From Azospirillum endophyticum (GTDB lineage: Bacteria; Pseudomonadota; Alphaproteobacteria; Azospirillales; Azospirillaceae), in contig NZ_JAENHM010000060.1 of the NCBI RefSeq assembly GCF_016595245.1, forward strand, positions 248,001 through 312,000: 64,000 bases of DNA, written 5' to 3'. Below, one piece after another: positions 45,825 through 53,339 of the stretch; the first letter of the stretch is position 1; the number at the start of each line of letters is the position of its first letter. The position numbers and the translations under genes are program-made. The notes beneath the pieces are model-generated. The model saw only the letters and a program-made list of their open reading frames with translations. It searched no databases and had not been told where the DNA came from.

Positions 45825-46236
45825 ATCTTGCGTGTGCGATGCGCACTGAAGCGGCGCCTGTTGGCACCGGCTCAACAGCAGAGTTACCCGCCGCCAAATG
45901 CATCAGGCGACGGGGATAGTCGGGCCTTCATAGTGGGGCGCAGTGGGAATTCGCTGATTGCCCGAAGAATACGTATGCCATACCGTTTTGAAAGTCCGAC
46001 GTTTTTCGCTAAAGCCAGCATGGGAACGCGATGAGGTTCCGCGCCTCGATGGCGTTCTGCCCGATGTTCCGCAACGGCACCTGGGGCCGCGGCAGATCCC
46101 ACCGAGACATCAATCAGGACACTTACCTAGGGTTTCCGTTCCGTTGTTCCTTGACCCCCAACGGCTGCGGCGCGGACGCTCCGGCCGCCGCGACCGCCGG
46201 CTCTCCGCTCCCGGACTGAGGAGCCGCCCGCGGGAG
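45825..46236. other. Gap of about 410 bases without a recognised gene
   Basis: Between the receptor promoter and the 3' end of the phosphatase operon. Short frames on both strands (up to about 90 codons) show no family features or ribosome sites. Base composition drops in 45920-46030 (A+T-richer), which may reflect promoter sequence or decayed foreign DNA. No T-tract terminator for the phosphatase operon was seen. Confidence 0.45.
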
Positions 46237-46809
46237 CTATAGCAGCGACGAAGGCCGGTCCATGGGGATGGCCGGCTCGCCGTCCCCCGGCAGTCCCGCC
46301 TGCCGCGCCATGAAGACGGGGGATGCGTTCGGCGGCCACAGCAGCGCGGATTGCAGGCCCAGCCATCGGCAGAGCACGGGCCATGTGCCGGCATGCGCGA
46401 CGATCAGCGGCGGACGGCCGTCGGCGGGTGCCGGCAGGCCGTCGAGCGCCGCCGTGACGCGGGAGCGGAAACCGGACAGGCTTTCGCCGTTCGGCACCTC
46501 CTCCCGCAGCAGGTCGGCCGGAATGGCGCCGCCCTCCAGATCGCCCCAGCGCCGCTCCTCCAGCCCGGCCACCGGCACGACGGGAGCTTCCAGCGCTTCG
46601 GCCAGGATGCCCGCGGTCTCCAGCGCCCGTCGCTGCGGACTGCTGTAGACCACCGGCACCGCCCGGCTTTCGGCGAGCAGGGCCACGGCGGCCTCCCGCG
46701 CCTGCGCCCGTCCCCGGTCGGTCAGCGACACGTCCCGCGACCCGGCGAGCCAGCCGCCGAGGTTGCTCTCCGTCTCGCCGTGGCGGCAGAAGATCACGGC
46801 GTTCAACAT
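46237..46809 (-). CDS. Histidine phosphatase (phosphoglycerate-mutase-like)
   Basis: Cytoplasmic phosphatase of 190 residues. The catalytic His10 is in CRHGETESN, an Arg is in SSPQRRALETA, the acid Glu in LEERRWGDLEG and the second His in VAHAGTWPVL. Members dephosphorylate sugar phosphates, phosphoglycerate or cobalamin intermediates. It overlaps the HAD phosphatase gene by seven bases and ends the operon of the ABC importer at 51798, so it may free phosphate from the imported compound. Confidence 0.9.
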   Translation of the reverse strand: MLNAVIFCRHGETESNLGGWLAGSRDVSLTDRGRAQAREAAVALLAESRAVPVVYSSPQRRALETAGILAEALEAPVVPVAGLEERRWGDLEGGAIPADLLREEVPNGESLSGFRSRVTAALDGLPAPADGRPPLIVAHAGTWPVLCRWLGLQSALLWPPNASPVFMARQAGLPGDGEPAIPMDRPSSLL

Positions 46810-47495
46810 GACAGCCGTCCCGGCAGGTCGGCGAAGCCGTCGAGGATGCCGTCGTGCGGCAGGCCGTCGAGCGGAACGCGGGCGTAGCCGTAGGGCACCA
46901 GCAGCACCCGCGCCACCCCGGCCGCGCGGGCGGCGGCGACGTCGTGCTCGTTGTCGCCGACGAAGACGGTTTCCGCCGGGCCGACCCCCAGCCGCCCCAG
47001 CAGGCCGAGCACCGGTTCCGGCGAAGGCTTGCGGGTCGGGTAGCTGTCGCCGCCGACCACCGCCGTGAAGAAGCCGGCGATGCCCAGGTCGTCCAGCAGC
47101 CGCGCCGTCGCCCCCATCGGCTTGTTGGTGCAGACGCCGAGCCGCAGCCCGGACTTCGCCAACGCGTCCAGCGTCCCGGCGACGCCGGGATAGAGCACGC
47201 TGTGGGCGCTGGGGTCGGCCTCGTAGATGGACAGGAAGCGGCTGAGGCAGCGGGCGGCCTCCTCCGCGGCCGGGATGCCGCCGGTGGCGGCCAGCACGCG
47301 CTCCACCAGCTTGGGTGCCCCGTCGCCGACGAAGGAACGCACCGCCGGCAGGTCGACCGGCGGCCGTCCCAGCTCGGCGAGCAGGGCGTTGGAGGCATGC
47401 ATCAGGTCGGCCACGCTGTCCACCAGCGTGCCGTCGAGGTCGAAGGCGACGGCGCGGATGGCGGGGCGGTTGAGGCTGTCGGCGGTATCGGTCAC
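46803..47495 (-). CDS. HAD-family phosphatase (phosphoglycolate phosphatase-like)
   Basis: Hydrolase of 230 residues with all HAD motifs: nucleophile Asp19 and acid Asp21 (AFDLDGTLVDS), the Thr/Ser motif in GVCTNKP, a Lys in KPSPEPVLG and acidic motif IV VGDNEHDVAAA. The cap domain is of the Gph/PGP type. It is co-transcribed with the ABC ATPase (12-base gap) and overlaps the histidine phosphatase gene. Two different phosphatases with one importer suggest a phosphorylated substrate. Confidence 0.92.
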   Translation of the reverse strand: MTDTADSLNRPAIRAVAFDLDGTLVDSVADLMHASNALLAELGRPPVDLPAVRSFVGDGAPKLVERVLAATGGIPAAEEAARCLSRFLSIYEADPSAHSVLYPGVAGTLDALAKSGLRLGVCTNKPMGATARLLDDLGIAGFFTAVVGGDSYPTRKPSPEPVLGLLGRLGVGPAETVFVGDNEHDVAAARAAGVARVLLVPYGYARVPLDGLPHDGILDGFADLPGRLSC

Positions 47496-47507
47496 GATTG
47501 CGGCACC

Positions 47508-48629
47508 TTACTGGCGAAGGAAGCGGGCCTTGTCGGCCGCGAGGTCGAGGATGATCGGGGCATCCGGGGGGAGCAGAGCATCGCCCGCCTGATGCGGCAC
47601 GTCCACCTGAACCAGCTGCCCGCCGACATCCACCGCATAGCGGATGGAGGCGCCGAGGAACTCGCGGTGGCGGACGGTGCCGGTCAGCCGGGCCTTTCCG
47701 GGTGCCGGCGGCTGGCCGTCGGCACGGATGGCGAGGTTCTGCGGCCGGAACATCAGCTTGCCCCCAGCCCCGGTTCCGGCCTCTGCCGCCGGCAGCGCCA
47801 CCGGGGTGAAGCCGTTGCCGACGAAGGCGCGGCCCCCGGCCTCGTCGTCCCGCACCGTGCCGTCCAGCACGTTGGCGGTGCCGAGGAAGCCGGCGACGAA
47901 CAGGTTCGCCGGATGGTCGTAGAGATCCTGCGGGGTGCCGACCTGCTGCACCCGCCCGTCCTCCATCACCGCGATGCGGTCGCAGATGGTGTTGGCCTCC
48001 TCCTGGTCGTGGGTGACGAAGATGGTGGTCAGGCCGAGTTTGCGCTGGAGGCTCAGCAGTTCCTGGCGCATCTGCACGCGCAGCTTGGCGTCGAGGTTCG
48101 ACAGCGGCTCGTCGAGCAGCAGGATCTTCGGCTCGATCACGATGGTGCGGGCCAGCGCGACGCGCTGCTGCTGCCCGCCCGACAGCTGCGAGGGGCGGCG
48201 GTCGGCCAGATGCTTCAGCCCGACCAGTTCCAGCGCGGCATCCACCCGCCGCTCGATCTCGGCACGGGGGACGCGGCGCTCCTCCAGCCCGAAGGCGACG
48301 TTGCGGCGCACGGTCATGTGCGGCCACAGGGCGTAGCTCTGGAACACCATGCCAACGTCGCGCCGGTGCGGCGGCAGGGTGGAGATGTCGCGCCCGCCGA
48401 TGCGGACCTCGCCACGCTGGGCGGTGTTGAAGCCGGCGATCAGGCGCAGCAGCGTGGTCTTGCCGCAGCCCGAGGGGCCGAGGAAGGCGAAGAACTCGCC
48501 GGGCTTGATCGCGAGGTTCACGTCCTTCAGCACATGGTTGCTGCCGTAGGACAGGTTGACGCCCTCGATGTCGACGCCGACGCTCTCGATCTGGGCGGCA
48601 AGGGCGGCCGGGGAAAACTGGTGGTTCAT
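47508..48629 (-). CDS. ABC importer ATPase (FbpC/PotA type)
   Basis: Nucleotide-binding subunit of 373 residues with Walker A GPSGCGKTT, Q-loop VFQSYALWPHM, signature LSGGQQQR, Walker B ILLLDEPLSNLD and switch THDQEEA, and a C-terminal TOBE-like domain (LMFRPQNLAI). Automatic annotation would say iron(III); the phosphatases and sensory genes argue for an organic phosphate. It follows the permease gene by 14 bases. Confidence 0.94.
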   Translation of the reverse strand: MNHQFSPAALAAQIESVGVDIEGVNLSYGSNHVLKDVNLAIKPGEFFAFLGPSGCGKTTLLRLIAGFNTAQRGEVRIGGRDISTLPPHRRDVGMVFQSYALWPHMTVRRNVAFGLEERRVPRAEIERRVDAALELVGLKHLADRRPSQLSGGQQQRVALARTIVIEPKILLLDEPLSNLDAKLRVQMRQELLSLQRKLGLTTIFVTHDQEEANTICDRIAVMEDGRVQQVGTPQDLYDHPANLFVAGFLGTANVLDGTVRDDEAGGRAFVGNGFTPVALPAAEAGTGAGGKLMFRPQNLAIRADGQPPAPGKARLTGTVRHREFLGASIRYAVDVGGQLVQVDVPHQAGDALLPPDAPIILDLAADKARFLRQ

Positions 48630-48643
48630 GACGATGGTTCCCC

Positions 48644-50356
48644 TCAGTGGTCCTGGCTGCGGTCGCGGCGGCCGCGCTCGATGACGACGTGCGACAGGTA
48701 GGTGCCAAGCCCGACGATGATGACGGCGAAGATGCCCAGCGCCGCCCCCGGACCGCGCCCGGCCGCCGACTGCATGTAGACGTAGAGGCCGTAGGCCAGC
48801 GGCGCGTCGCTCTGCGAATGCACCAGCATGATGGTCGCCGACAGCTCGACCGCCGCGGTAGCGAAGCTGGTGACGAAGCCGGCCAGGATGCCGCCGGACA
48901 TCAGCGGCACGACGATGCGCCCGACGGTGCGCAGCTTGGTGGCGCCGAGATTCTCGGCCGCCTCCTCCAGCGAGGAGCTGACCTGCTGCAAGGCGGCGGT
49001 GCAGGCGCGCAGCGCGTAGGGCAGCCGTCGGATCGCCAGCGCGAAGACCAGGATCAGCCAGAAGTTCGACAGCGGCTGGCCGGTGAAGGGCATCGGCACG
49101 CCGTAGAAGCTGCGCAGATAGCCGATGCCGAGCACGACGCCCGGCACCGCCAGCGCCGCCATCGCGATGTAGTCCAGCCATTGCCGGCCCGGCAGCTTGG
49201 TGCGCAGGACGAGATAGGCGATGGCGGTGCCGATCACCACGTCGAGCAGCGCCGCCAGCGAGGCGTAGAGCAGCGTGTTGGTGATGTACTGCCCGCTCTC
49301 GGAGAAGACGGTGTGGTAGTGCTTCAGCGTGAAGGCGTCGGGCAGCGGGCTGAAGGACCAGATGGTGGCGAAGGACAGCAGGCCGAGCCCGACATGCGGC
49401 GCCAGCACCAGCACCAGGATCAGCAGCACGATGCCGTAGGCCGCCACCAGTTCCAGCGGCTTCAGGCGCCGCTTGGCGAGGCCGCCGCCGCCGCGCTGCA
49501 CGGTGGCGTAGTCCTTGCCGCGCATCGCCAGCGCCGATACCCACAGCGCCAGCAGCGAGCAGGCGATCAGCACGACCGAGATGACGTAGCCCATCGGGTC
49601 GGCGATGCCGATCGAGGAGATGCGCAGGTAGGCCTGCGGCGCCAGCATGTCGTTGACGTTGAGCAGCAGCGGCGTGCCGAGGTCGTCGAACACCTTGATG
49701 AAGACCAGCGAGGCGCCGGCGACGTAGCCCGGCATCGCCAGCGGGAAGACGATGCGGCGGAACAGGCGGAAGCCGTGGCAGCCGAGATTCTGCGCCGATT
49801 CCTCCATCGCCCGGTCGATGTTCTTCAGGCTGGCCGACAGGTTGATCAGGATGAAGGGGAAGTAATGGATGCTCTGGACGAAGATGACGCCGTTCAGCCC
49901 CTCCATGAAGGGGATCGAGAAGCCGAAATGGTCGCGCAGCAGCAGGTTGACCGAGCCGTTGCGCCCGAACAGCAGCTGCATCGCCACCGCGCCGATGAAG
50001 GGCGGCATGATCAGCGGGATGATGCCCAGGCTCTGGATCAGCACCGAGCCGCGGAACTCGAAGCGCGTGGTCAGATATGCCAGCGGCAGCGCCAGCAGGC
50101 TCGCCACCACCACCGACATCGCCGAGACGTAGAAGGAATTCCCGAACGACCGCATGAACAGGGCGTTCTGGAAGAAGTCGGCGAAGTTCACCAGGGTGAA
50201 GGCGCCGGTCGTCTTGTCCTGGAAGGCGACGAAGATGACCTGGACCACCGGAACGACGAGGAACAGCAGCAGGAAAGCGGCGATCAGCAGCGCGGCCAGC
50301 GCCGGCCCCGGCCGCACGCGCGCGATGCGGTCGCGCGTGAGCGCAAGTGACGTCAT
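48644..50356 (-). CDS. ABC importer permease with two fused domains (FbpB/AfuB type)
   Basis: Inner-membrane protein of 570 residues with about twelve spans and two EAA loops, SAQNLGCHGFRLFRRIVFPL and AAENLGATKLRTVGRIVVPL, that is, two permease domains in one chain. This is the usual form in ferric and hexose-phosphate importers. It is encoded between the binding protein and the ATPase. Confidence 0.94.
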   Translation of the reverse strand: MTSLALTRDRIARVRPGPALAALLIAAFLLLFLVVPVVQVIFVAFQDKTTGAFTLVNFADFFQNALFMRSFGNSFYVSAMSVVVASLLALPLAYLTTRFEFRGSVLIQSLGIIPLIMPPFIGAVAMQLLFGRNGSVNLLLRDHFGFSIPFMEGLNGVIFVQSIHYFPFILINLSASLKNIDRAMEESAQNLGCHGFRLFRRIVFPLAMPGYVAGASLVFIKVFDDLGTPLLLNVNDMLAPQAYLRISSIGIADPMGYVISVVLIACSLLALWVSALAMRGKDYATVQRGGGGLAKRRLKPLELVAAYGIVLLILVLVLAPHVGLGLLSFATIWSFSPLPDAFTLKHYHTVFSESGQYITNTLLYASLAALLDVVIGTAIAYLVLRTKLPGRQWLDYIAMAALAVPGVVLGIGYLRSFYGVPMPFTGQPLSNFWLILVFALAIRRLPYALRACTAALQQVSSSLEEAAENLGATKLRTVGRIVVPLMSGGILAGFVTSFATAAVELSATIMLVHSQSDAPLAYGLYVYMQSAAGRGPGAALGIFAVIIVGLGTYLSHVVIERGRRDRSQDH

Positions 50357-50384
50357 GGAAAGGCCTGTCGGCTGAGGAGAAAGG

Positions 50385-50409
50385 AGGGGGCGCCCGGAAA
50401 GCGCCCCCT
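50385..50409 (-). promoter_or_regulatory. Intercistronic hairpin after the binding-protein gene
   Basis: AGGGGGCGC (50385-50393) pairs perfectly with 50401-50409 around a 7-base loop. It lies between the binding-protein stop (50443) and the permease start (50356). There is no T tract, so it more likely stabilises the upstream message or partly stops transcription, giving more binding protein than permease. Confidence 0.55.
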
Positions 50410-50442
50410 AGGCTTGACGCAGCCAGCGTCAGCGCATGGGCG

Positions 50443-51798
50443 TCAGCGCGCCAGGGCCAAGGCCTCGTCGGCCTTCTTGCGGGCGTTGGCGTAGTTCTCC
50501 TTGGCGAAGGCGGCCCATTTCTGCTCGACCTGCGCCTGGCGCTCCGGCACCGCGTCCTTGGCCGACTTGCGCTCCACCGTGAAGGCGCCGGCCAGCTGCG
50601 GGTCGGCGGCCTGCTCCGCCGTCACCGGCATGGCGGCGACGAGGTCGCGCGCCTCGCCCAGCAGGGCCTTGGCCTTGTCGTTCGGCTTCTTGGCGAGCGC
50701 CGCCTCGGCCTTGTGGATGGCCTGGGTCGCCGCCTTGAGGTCGTCGAGCTGGAAGGTGACGAGCTGGTCGAACAGCGCGTCCACCACGTTGTAGCGGGCC
50801 TGCGAGACGTTCACGTCGAAGTTCACCTGGGCGCCCAGCGACTTGTCCTTGAACGGGTTGGGATAGCCGGCGGGCGCCTTCTCGTAGGTGACCGGGTTGA
50901 CCGGCAGGCGGCGGATCGCCGGTTCCAGCAGGACCTCCTGCCCCTTGGGCGACAGCAGGAAATCGACGAAACCCTCGGCGGCGGCCTTGTTGGGGGCGTT
51001 CTTCACGACGCCGACATTGGCCGGGACGATAGTGGTGACCGTCGGGTAGGCGAACTCCACCGGGAAGCCCGAGGCCTGCGACGACAGCGCGAAGAAATCG
51101 ATGACGATGCCGACGCCGAAGGCGCCGGAATTCACGCCGTCCGGCACGCCGAAGCTGCGCTCGGTGATGGTGCGGTAGTTGCCGGCCATCTCCTTGTTGG
51201 TGCGCCAGCCCTTCTCCCAGCCCTCGCCCTGGAGGATGGTCTCGATGGTCAGGTGCGTCGTGCCGGAGCGCGACGGGGCGGAAATCGCGACGTGGTCGTA
51301 ATAGACCGGCTTGGTCAGGTCGGCCCATTCCTTGGGGATCGGCAGGTCGTTGGCCTTCATGTAGCGCGTGTTCCACATGATGCCGTAGCCGGACGCGGCG
51401 AAGCCGGCATACATCCCCTCCGGATCGTTGACCGGATAGGCGCCGACCTTCTCGGGGATGCCCTCCACCTTGGGCTTGTAGGGCTGGAGCAGCCCGGCGC
51501 CCTTCAGCACCTCGAAGGCATCGGGCGCCGAGGCCCAGAACAGGTCGACGCCGTTGTTCGACGCGGTTTCCTGCAGATACTTCACGCCGGCGTTGGTGTT
51601 GCGGTTCAGGATCTCGACCGTGACCTTGGGGTTCGCCTTCTGGAAGGCCTGCTGGAAGGCGGTCGTCATGTCCTTGGGGAAGGAGGTGACGATGACGAGC
51701 TTGCCGCCGGCGTCCTGCGCGAAGGCGGCGGTGCCGGACAGCAGCAGCACGACCAGGGCGGCGGCGGCGTTGCGCAGGGTGCGCGTGGTACGAAGCAT
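50443..51798 (-). CDS. ABC solute-binding protein, PgtC-like
   Basis: Periplasmic binding protein of 451 residues with a signal peptide ending near AFAQD. It carries VTSFPKDMTTAFQ, then DLFWASAPDAFEVLKGAGLL and APSRSGTTHLTIETILQGEG, segments shared with the pgtC-like gene at 55805-57311. The C-terminus has an extra Ala/Lys-rich helical part of about 110 residues. GGGAGGG precedes the ATG, and a sigma-54-type promoter lies 41-57 bases upstream. It is the first gene of the operon with permease, ATPase and two phosphatases. The ligand is probably a phosphorylated carboxylate or sugar, by context. Confidence 0.88.
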   Translation of the reverse strand: MLRTTRTLRNAAAALVVLLLSGTAAFAQDAGGKLVIVTSFPKDMTTAFQQAFQKANPKVTVEILNRNTNAGVKYLQETASNNGVDLFWASAPDAFEVLKGAGLLQPYKPKVEGIPEKVGAYPVNDPEGMYAGFAASGYGIMWNTRYMKANDLPIPKEWADLTKPVYYDHVAISAPSRSGTTHLTIETILQGEGWEKGWRTNKEMAGNYRTITERSFGVPDGVNSGAFGVGIVIDFFALSSQASGFPVEFAYPTVTTIVPANVGVVKNAPNKAAAEGFVDFLLSPKGQEVLLEPAIRRLPVNPVTYEKAPAGYPNPFKDKSLGAQVNFDVNVSQARYNVVDALFDQLVTFQLDDLKAATQAIHKAEAALAKKPNDKAKALLGEARDLVAAMPVTAEQAADPQLAGAFTVERKSAKDAVPERQAQVEQKWAAFAKENYANARKKADEALALAR

Positions 51799-51838
51799 CG
51801 GTGTTGTCCCTCCCTTGATGTCTTATGCTGGCTTGTTC

Positions 51839-51855
51839 AGCAATCCGCATGCCAG
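51839..51855 (-). promoter_or_regulatory. Sigma-54 (-24/-12) promoter of the PgtC-like importer operon
   Basis: On the minus strand CTGGCATGCGGATTGCT matches the consensus YTGGCACG-N4-TTGCW with a single mismatch (T for C). The GG and GC dinucleotides have the correct spacing. Transcription would begin near 51828, about 30 bases before the ATG at 51798. The adjacent gene at 51977 encodes a sigma-54-dependent activator. Confidence 0.8.
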
Positions 51856-51937
51856 ACGGTCGACCCTTGTCCGGTCCGGCTTTGCGCGACATCGATGGGT
51901 CAGGATGGGAACATCGGCGCGGACGGCCGGGTAACGC

Positions 51938-51951
51938 CGGGAACAGTCCCG
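51938..51951. promoter_or_regulatory. Candidate upstream activator site
   Basis: The dyad CGGGA-ACAG-TCCCG is centred about 117 bases before the predicted sigma-54 start, the usual place for an enhancer of an NtrC-type activator. Only one dyad of this kind is evident. Confidence 0.4.
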
Positions 51952-51976
51952 AGGCCGTATTCCCGAAGCCCTCCGC

Positions 51977-53326
51977 TCACTCCTCCGTGAAATCGTCCCG
52001 GCTCAGGCCGTGGTGGCGCATCTTCAGATACAGGGTCTTGCGGGTGATCCCCAGCCGCTCCGCCGTTTCGCCGACGCGCCCGCCGCAGCGGGCCAGCGCC
52101 TCCTCGATCAACTGCCTCTCGATGCGGTCGAGCTGGTCGGCCAGCGGTTCGATCTCGGCCGTTCCCGCCGCCGCACCCACCACCATCGATGCGGCGGAGG
52201 TCAGGCCGTCTCCCAGCCCCAGCGCCACCCGTTCGGCGACGTTGCGCAGTTCGCGGACATTGCCGGGCCAGGAGTGGGCGCAGAGGCGGGCGAGGGTGGC
52301 GGCGTCGAGCGGCGGCACCGTCCGGCGCGACCGGGCCGCGGCGGCGTCCAGGAAATGGCGGAACAGCAGCGGCACGTCCTCCCGCCGCTCCCGCAGGGAC
52401 GGCAGCGGGACGGTGACGACGTTCAGGCGGTAATAGAGATCCTCGCGGAACCTGCCTTCACCCGCCAGCTTCAGCAGATCGACCTTGGTGGCGGCGATCA
52501 CCCGCAGATCGAGCGGGATCGTCCGGTTGCCGCCGATGCGCTCGATCGCGCGTTCCTGCAGGACGCGCAGCAGCTTGACCTGGAGATGCATCGGCATGCT
52601 CTCGATCTCGTCGAGGAACAGCGTGCCGCCGGCCGCGAACTCCAGCTTGCCGATCCGCCGCCCTTGCGCGCCGGTGAAGGCGCCCGGCTCGTGGCCGAAC
52701 AGCTCGCTCTCGATGATGGTGTCGGGCATGGCGCCGCAATTCAGCGCCACGAAGTTCCCGGCGCGCCGCCGGCCTCCCTCGTGCAGGCTGCGGGCGGCCA
52801 GCTCCTTGCCGGTTCCGGTCTCGCCGAACAGCAGGATGTCGACCTCGGCGTCGGCGAGGTTCGCCACGGCGGCGCGCAGGCGCTCGATGGCCAACGACCG
52901 GCCGATGATCCGCCCTTCCGACCCGCCGCCGGCGAGCTGCGCGCGCAGGCGGCGGTTCTCCAGGACCAGCGCACGGTGGGCCAGGGCGCGCCGCACCACC
53001 TCGACCAGGTGGCCGGGGTCGGCCGGCTTTTCGATGAAGTCGTAAGCGCCCTCGCGGACCGCGCGCATTGCCATGGCGATGTCGCCGTGCCCGGTGACCA
53101 GCACCACCGGAATCTCGGGGTCCGCCGCGCGCACCCGGTCGAGCAAGGCGAAGCCGTCCATTCCGGGCATGCGCACGTCGGTCACCACGATCCCCGGCCA
53201 GGAGGAGCCGAGCCGCGCCAGAGCCGCCGCGGCCTCCGTCACCGCCTCGACGGCGAGCCCGTCCAGTTCCAGCGTCTGGCGGCTGGAATCGAGCACTTCC
53301 GGATCGTCGTCGATCAGCAGGACGGT
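51977..53326 (-). CDS. Sigma-54-dependent response regulator (PgtA/DctD-like)
   Basis: NtrC-type activator of 449 residues from ATG 53326; an in-frame GTG at 53347 overlaps the kinase stop and is an alternative. The receiver has phospho-acceptor Asp51 and Lys101. The AAA+ domain has Walker A GETGTGKE, the sigma-54 contact loop GAFTGAQ and Walker B GGTLFLDEIE. A Fis-type helix-turn-helix (GETAERLGITRKTLYLKM) ends the protein. It is paired with the kinase directly upstream and probably activates the sigma-54 promoter at 51839-51855. Confidence 0.94.
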   Translation of the reverse strand, partial: TVLLIDDDPEVLDSSRQTLELDGLAVEAVTEAAAALARLGSSWPGIVVTDVRMPGMDGFALLDRVRAADPEIPVVLVTGHGDIAMAMRAVREGAYDFIEKPADPGHLVEVVRRALAHRALVLENRRLRAQLAGGGSEGRIIGRSLAIERLRAAVANLADAEVDILLFGETGTGKELAARSLHEGGRRRAGNFVALNCGAMPDTIIESELFGHEPGAFTGAQGRRIGKLEFAAGGTLFLDEIESMPMHLQVKLLRVLQERAIERIGGNRTIPLDLRVIAATKVDLLKLAGEGRFREDLYYRLNVVTVPLPSLRERREDVPLLFRHFLDAAAARSRRTVPPLDAATLARLCAHSWPGNVRELRNVAERVALGLGDGLTSAASMVVGAAAGTAEIEPLADQLDRIERQLIEEALARCGGRVGETAERLGITRKTLYLKMRHHGLSRDDFTEE

Positions 53327-53339
53327 CATGGCGGGGCTT

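Noticed and set aside
46031..46219. Small plus-strand frame (62 codons) in the gap before the phosphatase operon
   Set aside because: No ribosome site, no family resemblance and unusual composition; treated as non-coding.
46237..51798. Reading the importer as an iron(III) uptake system
   Set aside because: The family name suggests iron, but two phosphatases in the operon, the PgtC-like binding protein, the sigma-54 promoter and the absence of a Fur-like site there point to an organic phosphate.
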